Made by a program: the position numbers and the translations under genes. A stretch of 64,000 nt of DNA from an uncultured Lachnospiraceae bacterium (GTDB lineage Bacteria > Bacillota > Clostridia > Lachnospirales > Lachnospiraceae), in assembly GCA_910585765.1 (NCBI GenBank), contig CAJUES010000011.1, positions 9,532 through 73,531 of the forward strand. Reading direction: 5' to 3'. The notes beneath the pieces are model-generated. The model ran no database searches. It saw only the letters and a list, made by a program, of their open reading frames with translations, and was not told where the DNA came from. Position 1 is the first letter of the stretch. The number at the start of each line of letters is the position of its first letter. This document shows positions 58,675 to 64,000 of this stretch, in pieces.

Positions 58675-59748
58675 ATGTTCATATTCCCATGGTGTGCTTT
58701 GAGTGACAAACTGAATATTGAGCCGGAAGTTGAACAGGAGGGATATTCTGATATGCTCAGAAAGGATCACATGAGATATCTGAATGCCCCCTTTTGCATC
58801 AATGTAATGTCCGGCGGCCAGTACGGAAAAAAACGGAATATCCGTTTCGGCGGAATCGGCGGAGAAAAGCGGTTTGTGACAGGGCGGGACACGAGCGGGG
58901 ACAGCATCGATGGGAACATGATATTTCCGGATGAGTGGGGCATCAAAATGCATCAACATGATTATTATGAATTCATGTATGTGCTGGAGGGCTCGGTGGA
59001 GCAGCAGATTGAGAACAATACTTATCTGTACAAAAAGGGAGAAGGATGTTTCATCAACCGCAATACGAAACATTGTGAGATTGCCGGGAACGATTTCTTT
59101 GTCGTGTATCTGTGTCTCTCGAAGGAATATGTCGGGAAAATATTGGGAAATGTCAGAAAGGCGTCAGGAACCATATACAGGTTCCTGACAGCGAATCTGA
59201 CAGAGACGTCTACATATAAGAAAGATTATCTGCATGTATCTGCGGAGGCGGAAGCGGGGGTTCAGAATATTTTTGAACTCCTGGAACAGATGGTAAAAGA
59301 ACTGATGGAGAAATCGCCAGGGTATCTGCACATTTTTCACGGGCTTGTGGAGCGCCTGTTTTTTGAGCTGCAGGATCAGGAATACCACCGCATCTTGTAT
59401 ATCACGCTGGCGTCCACGGTTGAAGAACAGTTGTTTGAACAGATCAAGAGCCTTGTGGAAGAAAATCCGGGAAAGTACGGACGACAGGGATTGTCCAGCG
59501 AACTGAATTACAGCGGAGACTACCTGAACAGAATCGTCAAAAAGTTTACAGGTTATCCTATTGGCAGGTACTGTCAGAAAATATTGCTCCACAAGGCAAA
59601 GAGACTTCTGACCGAAACGGATATGAGTGTGGCGGATGTGATCGAATGTGTGGGATTTAAGAACCATACGCATTTCTATGGAATGTTCAAGGACGAGTTC
59701 GGCATTCTTCCGGGTGAGTACAAGAGAGTGCACGGACATAGAGCCTGA
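58675..59748 (+). CDS. AraC-family transcriptional regulator
   Basis: A 357-residue regulator. An N-terminal cupin-like sensing domain has HQHDYYEFMYVLEGSVEQQIENNTYLYKKGE (about residues 97-128). The last 100 residues are the AraC double helix-turn-helix (SSELNYSGDYLNRIVKKFTGYPIGRYCQKILLHKAKRLL, then CVGFKNHTHFYGMFKDEFGILPGEYK). It precedes a GPH symporter and a GH2 enzyme, the usual regulator-transporter-hydrolase set, so it probably senses the imported sugar. The start may be internal (next Met at about residue 27). Confidence 0.9.
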   Translation: MFIFPWCALSDKLNIEPEVEQEGYSDMLRKDHMRYLNAPFCINVMSGGQYGKKRNIRFGGIGGEKRFVTGRDTSGDSIDGNMIFPDEWGIKMHQHDYYEFMYVLEGSVEQQIENNTYLYKKGEGCFINRNTKHCEIAGNDFFVVYLCLSKEYVGKILGNVRKASGTIYRFLTANLTETSTYKKDYLHVSAEAEAGVQNIFELLEQMVKELMEKSPGYLHIFHGLVERLFFELQDQEYHRILYITLASTVEEQLFEQIKSLVEENPGKYGRQGLSSELNYSGDYLNRIVKKFTGYPIGRYCQKILLHKAKRLLTETDMSVADVIECVGFKNHTHFYGMFKDEFGILPGEYKRVHGHRA

Positions 59749-59775
59749 ATACAGTTTTGGGGCTGTCCTATATCG

Positions 59776-59826
59776 TACAGCGCAGCCGGCAGTGGGTTAT
59801 CCACTGCCGGCTGCGCTGTATTTTTG
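59776..59826 (+). terminator. Strong terminator after the AraC gene
   Basis: A perfect 20-bp stem (59776-59795 with 59801-59820) with loop GTTAT and TTTTT after it. Confidence 0.93.
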
Positions 59827-59976
59827 TGTGCGATGCTGCTATGCGGTTCATGGCGAGTGAATGAAATGTCTGAATGCGTCACTCAAATGCTGAAGTTGTC
59901 GTGTCTGAGACATTAAATTTAGTCGTATTTCATGTAAAAATAGAAGCATAAGAAAATAAAAGACAGGAGGAAGCTT

Positions 59977-61362
59977 ATGAAACTTGTAGGAAAAAATGCG
60001 ATCATGTCGCAGGTTGTCGACGGGGAAGTCACAGGCAGAGAAATGTTTGGGCATGCCATTGCAGGATTCGGACAGAATCTCATCTTTGGTCTGTGGAGCA
60101 GCTATATGCTGGTATTTTATACCGATATTTTCGGTATATCGGCTGGGGCAGCCAGTATCATCATGCTGCTGACCAGAGTGTGGGACGGTGTGAATGACCC
60201 GATGATGGGGACCATTGCAGACCACACGAGAACAAAGTGGGGACGTTACAGACCGTGGCTTTTGTTCATGGCACCGGTCATTGTAGTCTTTCTGGTCCTG
60301 AATTTCAGCACACCGGATCTGTCTCCGGCGTTAAAGGTCGCCTACGCGGGTGTGACGTATGTGATGATGAGCATGGCGTTTACGGCAGTTGATGTGCCGT
60401 ATTGGACGATGCCGGCGGCGATGTCTTCCGATGTGCCGAAACGCTCCAGGATCATCAGCCTTTCCCGCATGACCACCACGCTGGCGTCCACCGTGCTTGG
60501 CGTGATGGCGATTCCGCTGATCTCGGTGCTGGGACAGGGGGATAAGGCGAAGGGGTATATGCTGACCGCGCTGACGGTAGGGATTCTGGGGGCAGTTTTT
60601 TACATCATTGGGTTTGCAAATATCCGGGAACACGTCCAGCCGGTGCCCAACCAGAAGATCACGCTTCGAAGTTCGGTGAAGGCGATCGTGCAGAATAAGC
60701 CCTTGCTGCTGCTGTTGAGCTGTGGACTGATCGGCAATATCGCAACGATGCTGAAACAGGGAATGGTGATCTACTATGTCAAAGACTGCATCGGTTCCGA
60801 GAGCCTGATTCCGATCTTTAGCCTGCTGTTTCTGCCGGGAATGGTGGTCGGCTTGATGATAGCGCCGGCATTCGCCAAAAGGTTTGATTCTAAGTCCGTG
60901 TTTATAGGCGCAAAAGTATTTGGGATCACGGTAGATGTCATATTTTTCTTTGTCGGGTTCGGGAATGTCCCGCTGGCAATGGTGTTATACGCACTTACAA
61001 GCGTTCCGCTTGGAATGTCTACAGTCGTGTCATCCACGATGCTGACAAATACCATCGAGTATGCGGAGTGGAAATTCGGGAGCCGGCAGGAAGGGCTGAT
61101 CAGCTCCACGCAGACATTGTCAGCCAAGATTGGCATGGCACTGAGCGCCGGTGTGATCGGAATCGTGCTGGAAACGGCAAATTATGTTCCCAATCAGGTG
61201 ACAAGCGAGACACAGAACATGATCCATGGAGCTTTCACACTGTTTGCGGCTGTGCTCGGCGTCGTTTCTGTAGTGCCGATGCTGTTCAACAGATTTACAG
61301 ACAAAGAACATAAAAAGATCGTCATGGAACTGGAGGAGCGCAGAAGACAGGCGGAGACATAG
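59977..61362 (+). CDS. GPH-family sugar:cation symporter
   Basis: Major-facilitator protein of the glycoside-pentoside-hexuronide:cation symporter family, 461 residues and 12 membrane segments. The hallmark motif in the first half is TRVWDGVNDPMMGTIADHTRTKWGRYRPW. The second half contains EYAEWKFGSRQEGLISS, as in MelB and UidB-type transporters. It imports an intact glycoside that the GH2 enzyme encoded 12 bases downstream cleaves. AGGAGGAAGC precedes the ATG. A leader of about 150 bases follows the AraC terminator. Confidence 0.93.
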   Translation: MKLVGKNAIMSQVVDGEVTGREMFGHAIAGFGQNLIFGLWSSYMLVFYTDIFGISAGAASIIMLLTRVWDGVNDPMMGTIADHTRTKWGRYRPWLLFMAPVIVVFLVLNFSTPDLSPALKVAYAGVTYVMMSMAFTAVDVPYWTMPAAMSSDVPKRSRIISLSRMTTTLASTVLGVMAIPLISVLGQGDKAKGYMLTALTVGILGAVFYIIGFANIREHVQPVPNQKITLRSSVKAIVQNKPLLLLLSCGLIGNIATMLKQGMVIYYVKDCIGSESLIPIFSLLFLPGMVVGLMIAPAFAKRFDSKSVFIGAKVFGITVDVIFFFVGFGNVPLAMVLYALTSVPLGMSTVVSSTMLTNTIEYAEWKFGSRQEGLISSTQTLSAKIGMALSAGVIGIVLETANYVPNQVTSETQNMIHGAFTLFAAVLGVVSVVPMLFNRFTDKEHKKIVMELEERRRQAET

Positions 61363-61374
61363 AAGGAGATAACG

Positions 61375-63849
61375 ATGAGAAGGAAACAGAATTTCGACAG
61401 GGACTGGATGTATTTTGTGGGCGAAGTGGGACCGATCCCAAAGACATATGCAAAGAGCGGTGTGCTTGCAGGGATCACAAATGTGGTGGACGGAGAGCGG
61501 TTTGAACCTTTTGCGGGAGCGGGAAACATGTTGAGAGCCCTGCGTGACATCCTGCCGGTAGGGGAGGAAGTCAAGGACGATATAGACGCGGGCAGCATGC
61601 TGATGGGGAAGCTTCCGGAGACAGCCAAGTCGATCAAAAACTGGAAGAGCGTGCATCTCCCGCACGATTTCCGGGTGGAGATCGGCGTCACGGACGATGC
61701 AGCGGACTGGTCGCAGGGATATATTCCGAACGGCATCGCGTACTACCGCAAGACCTTTCGGGTTCCCAGAGATGTTTTGGGAAAGCGGGTCGTGCTGGAA
61801 TTTGATGGTGTGATGCGCAACGCATCCTTCTGGTACAATGGATGCTTTATCGGGGATCACTATTCAGGCTACACGGGGTTTCAGTTTGATGTGACGGAAC
61901 TCACAAAATACGGCGCCCAGGAAGGTGACAACGTTATTTTAGTCCGCTGCGATACGACAAACGGAAATGAGGGCTGGTGGTATGAGGGCGGCGGCATCTA
62001 CCGCCACACATGGCTCACGGTCTACGAAAACATCCACGTAGACCGCTGGGGAGTGTTTGTAAAACCGATCGTGACAGGAAAGGACGCGGTTCTGGAGGTT
62101 GAGATCACGGTCTGCAACGAGACATCTGCGGGGACAGCATACAGTACATGCACGACCATTACGGATCCTGACGGGCAGGAGATCGGAGAGAAAAGGACAG
62201 CGGGGCTGCTGTCCGCATACGGAAAAAACGTTCAAAAGTGCCGGCTTAATGTGACGGATGCCCAGCTCTGGGACTGTGGGAATCCATGCCTTTATACAGC
62301 GACCGCGGAAGTGTTTGTGGAAGAAAGGCTGGTGGACTGCTACAGGACAACTTTTGGGATCCGCAGCATCGAATATACCTCTGAGGGACTGGTGCTGAAC
62401 GGTGTGAAGACACCATTGTACGGGACCTGTTTCCATCAGGATTTTGCCGGGGTGGGCGCGGCGATACCGGATGCGCTCCAGGATTACAAGATCCAGAGGA
62501 TCCGGGAGATCGGATTCAACGCGTTTCGCTCCTCGCACAATCCGGCGACGCTGGAGCTGCTGGACGCCTGCGACCGGATTGGGATCCTGGTGATGAATGA
62601 AAACAGGATCATAGAGACAAGCAGACATCGAATGGAAGATCTGGAGGAACTGATCAAGAGCTCCAGAAACCACCCCTGTGTGTTTGCGTGGAGTATGGCC
62701 AATGAGGAGATCTTTGCAGGAAGCTATCAGGCGCTGAGGATTTTGGACAAAATGCTTCCTTTTGCCAGGAATCTCGATGACAGCCGGCTGTTCTTGTCGG
62801 CGGAGGCATTTTTGTCCGGGGAGATGGCAGCAAAATATGGTATGGAGATTTATGACGTGTTTGGCATGAACTATGCGGAGTCGTCCCTGAATAATAACCA
62901 GATTCACAATCTGTCAGTGAAATACCCCGAGATGAAGTTTCTGAGCACAGAGAGCGCTTCCTGGTATACGACCAGGGGCATTTATGAGGATAATAAGGAG
63001 CGGGGGCACTGCTCCAGCTATGGGACCCGGTATGTCATGATGGGCGGGGAGGGCGGACCGCATGCAGGCGGAACCGCGCGCCCGTGGCAGACATGGAGAT
63101 TTTATCAGGAACACCCGGAAACAGGAGGATTTTTTATCTGGACAGGATTTGATTACAGAGGGGAAACGACACCGCTGAAAGAATATCAAGTCAGTTCTAA
63201 CTTTGGGATCATGGACACATGCGGTTTTCCAAAGGATGACTGCTATTATTATGAGGCGCGCATGAAAGATACCCCGCTGATCCATATCATGCCTCACTGG
63301 ACATGGAAGGAGGAGGGAGCGAAGAAGACAGTGCGTCTGTATACGAACTGTGAGGAGGCAGAGCTGATCCTGAACGGGACATCATTGGGCAGAAAGCCGT
63401 TGGAAAACGATTGGATCGAGTATGAAGTGCCATATCAGGCAGGCGAATTGGCAGCAGTCGGTTACTGGGGAGGAGAGCGGGCGGCGACCGATGTCCGGAG
63501 GACAGCGGGGAAGGCAGCGGCGATCTGTATGAAAGCAAACCGACAGATGATCCAGGCGGACGGAGCGGATGTCGCGTGTGTGAAGGTATCTATTGTAGAT
63601 GATGACGGAACCATCGTGCCGGATGCGGACAATGCTGTCACCTTTGACGTCACAGGAGCGGGGGCACTGCTGGGACTTGGAAACGGCGATCCGGGCTGCA
63701 GGGAAAACGACAAAGCTTCCAGCAGGCATGCCTTCTCCGGGCTGCTCCTGGCGCTGATCCAGTCTGACGGGGAGTGCGGTGAGATCATCGTGCGTGCGAC
63801 CTCGCCGGGATTAAAGGCGTGTGAGCTCACTATCAATACGCGAAAATAA
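61375..63849 (+). CDS. Glycoside hydrolase family 2 enzyme, cytoplasmic
   Basis: An 824-residue hydrolase, no signal peptide, so it acts on imported substrate. Domain order: GH2 sugar-binding (about 90-215, with LPHDFRVEIG and GYTGFQFDVTELTKY), immunoglobulin-like sandwich (about 215-325), TIM barrel (about 325-640) with acid/base in FAWSMANEEI and nucleophile in FLSTESASWY, then a DUF4982-type domain and an invasin-like C-terminal domain (VACVKVSIVDDDGTIVPDADNAVTF). The DUF4982 tail points to beta-galactosidase-like enzymes; the Asn-x-Lys motif of glucuronidases is not seen. Substrate open. AAGGAGATAACG precedes the ATG. Confidence 0.88.
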   Translation: MRRKQNFDRDWMYFVGEVGPIPKTYAKSGVLAGITNVVDGERFEPFAGAGNMLRALRDILPVGEEVKDDIDAGSMLMGKLPETAKSIKNWKSVHLPHDFRVEIGVTDDAADWSQGYIPNGIAYYRKTFRVPRDVLGKRVVLEFDGVMRNASFWYNGCFIGDHYSGYTGFQFDVTELTKYGAQEGDNVILVRCDTTNGNEGWWYEGGGIYRHTWLTVYENIHVDRWGVFVKPIVTGKDAVLEVEITVCNETSAGTAYSTCTTITDPDGQEIGEKRTAGLLSAYGKNVQKCRLNVTDAQLWDCGNPCLYTATAEVFVEERLVDCYRTTFGIRSIEYTSEGLVLNGVKTPLYGTCFHQDFAGVGAAIPDALQDYKIQRIREIGFNAFRSSHNPATLELLDACDRIGILVMNENRIIETSRHRMEDLEELIKSSRNHPCVFAWSMANEEIFAGSYQALRILDKMLPFARNLDDSRLFLSAEAFLSGEMAAKYGMEIYDVFGMNYAESSLNNNQIHNLSVKYPEMKFLSTESASWYTTRGIYEDNKERGHCSSYGTRYVMMGGEGGPHAGGTARPWQTWRFYQEHPETGGFFIWTGFDYRGETTPLKEYQVSSNFGIMDTCGFPKDDCYYYEARMKDTPLIHIMPHWTWKEEGAKKTVRLYTNCEEAELILNGTSLGRKPLENDWIEYEVPYQAGELAAVGYWGGERAATDVRRTAGKAAAICMKANRQMIQADGADVACVKVSIVDDDGTIVPDADNAVTFDVTGAGALLGLGNGDPGCRENDKASSRHAFSGLLLALIQSDGECGEIIVRATSPGLKACELTINTRK

Positions 63850-63855
63850 ATGATT

Positions 63856-63890
63856 GTCGAGTAGGGGCATGTTCTTTGCTCCTGCTCGAC
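63856..63890 (+). terminator. Hairpin after the GH2 gene
   Basis: GTCGAGTAGGGGC pairs with GCTCCTGCTCGAC (63856-63868 with 63878-63890); no T run. A second hairpin, GCCCT/AGGGC with CCGC/GCGG inside, follows at 63895-63923. The rest to 64000 shows nothing I can name. Confidence 0.55.
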
Positions 63891-64000
63891 GCGCGCCCTG
63901 TGCACCGCTTTGCGGCTAAGGGCATTGTCATCACGCAGAAGCCGATGTTACTGTTCACTCGTCAATAAAAGTAGTGAAAAGCGTGCGCCAAAATGCTTGC

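Noticed and set aside
61939..62907. 322-codon minus-strand frame within the GH2 gene
   Set aside because: Antisense shadow of a clear GH2 gene with no start signals.
63895..63923. Second hairpin after the GH2 gene as part of a tRNA or REP element
   Set aside because: Too short for a tRNA, no CCA-type end or anticodon arm, and no second copy in this window to support a repeat family.

Overview
The window reads as chromosome of a Gram-positive anaerobe of the class Clostridia, most likely family Lachnospiraceae. The grounds are the six-gene Rnf complex in the order CDGEAB, a multi-subunit Na+-pump decarboxylase locus, YesM/YesN-controlled sugar ABC loci without an ATPase gene, scpAB, a short rpsU, SleB and S11 cell-wall enzymes, and strong AGGAGG ribosome binding sites. 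Base composition is moderate to fairly GC-rich, except for a visibly AT-rich cassette at about 47.3-50.2 kb. I see no tRNA, rRNA, insertion sequence or CRISPR array. The left edge cuts a gene (nnrE/nnrD).

Layout. 0-6.2 kb: NAD(P)HX repair, alr, a MazF-type toxin with no visible antitoxin gene, a CNNM/CorC membrane protein, yebC and an OGG-type glycosylase. 6.2-9.6 kb: rpsU, a CmpB-type membrane protein, a D-Ala-D-Ala carboxypeptidase and a metallophosphoesterase. 9.7-14.3 kb: scpA and scpB run directly into a TetR-HPt fusion gene, a stand-alone receiver and a YesM-type kinase. 14.5-23.1 kb: an oligosaccharide ABC importer (two permeases, two binding lipoproteins), YesL and a convergent YesN regulator. 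23.1-24.3 kb: a second carboxypeptidase. 24.4-29.9 kb: a biotin-dependent decarboxylase or transcarboxylase with both an acyl-CoA-type (12S-like) and an oxaloacetate/pyruvate-type (5S-like) carboxyltransferase, plus the Na+ pump, behind a structured leader. 30-37.7 kb: TetR and RpiR regulators, a HI0933-type flavoprotein, cmk, ispH overlapping rpsA, a lone CheR and an RNase H-like exonuclease.

38-52 kb: a LysM lipoprotein-like secreted protein, an XRE regulator with paired operators, rnfCDGEAB, a DUF4163/DUF3298-like lipoprotein, a nitroreductase, then the AT-rich, translationally coupled cassette DUF262 - DUF3696-type ATPase - small protein (candidate defence system), TatD and ApbE. ApbE probably flavinylates RnfD and RnfG encoded a few kb upstream. 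52-64 kb: a GH25-like muramidase with an altered active-site residue, an AP2-(degenerate HNH)-AP2 protein, a lipoprotein, a LytTR/GHKL two-component pair preceded by nine tandem 11-bp repeats, a SleB-type hydrolase, and an AraC - GPH symporter - GH2 glycosidase locus.

Energy theme: Rnf couples ferredoxin and NAD to an ion gradient, and the decarboxylase makes or uses a Na+ gradient, so the two probably share an ion circuit. The two best candidates for something undescribed are the TetR-HPt/receiver/kinase set and the DUF262/ATPase/small-protein cassette. All functional calls come from reading motifs by eye; no database search was run.
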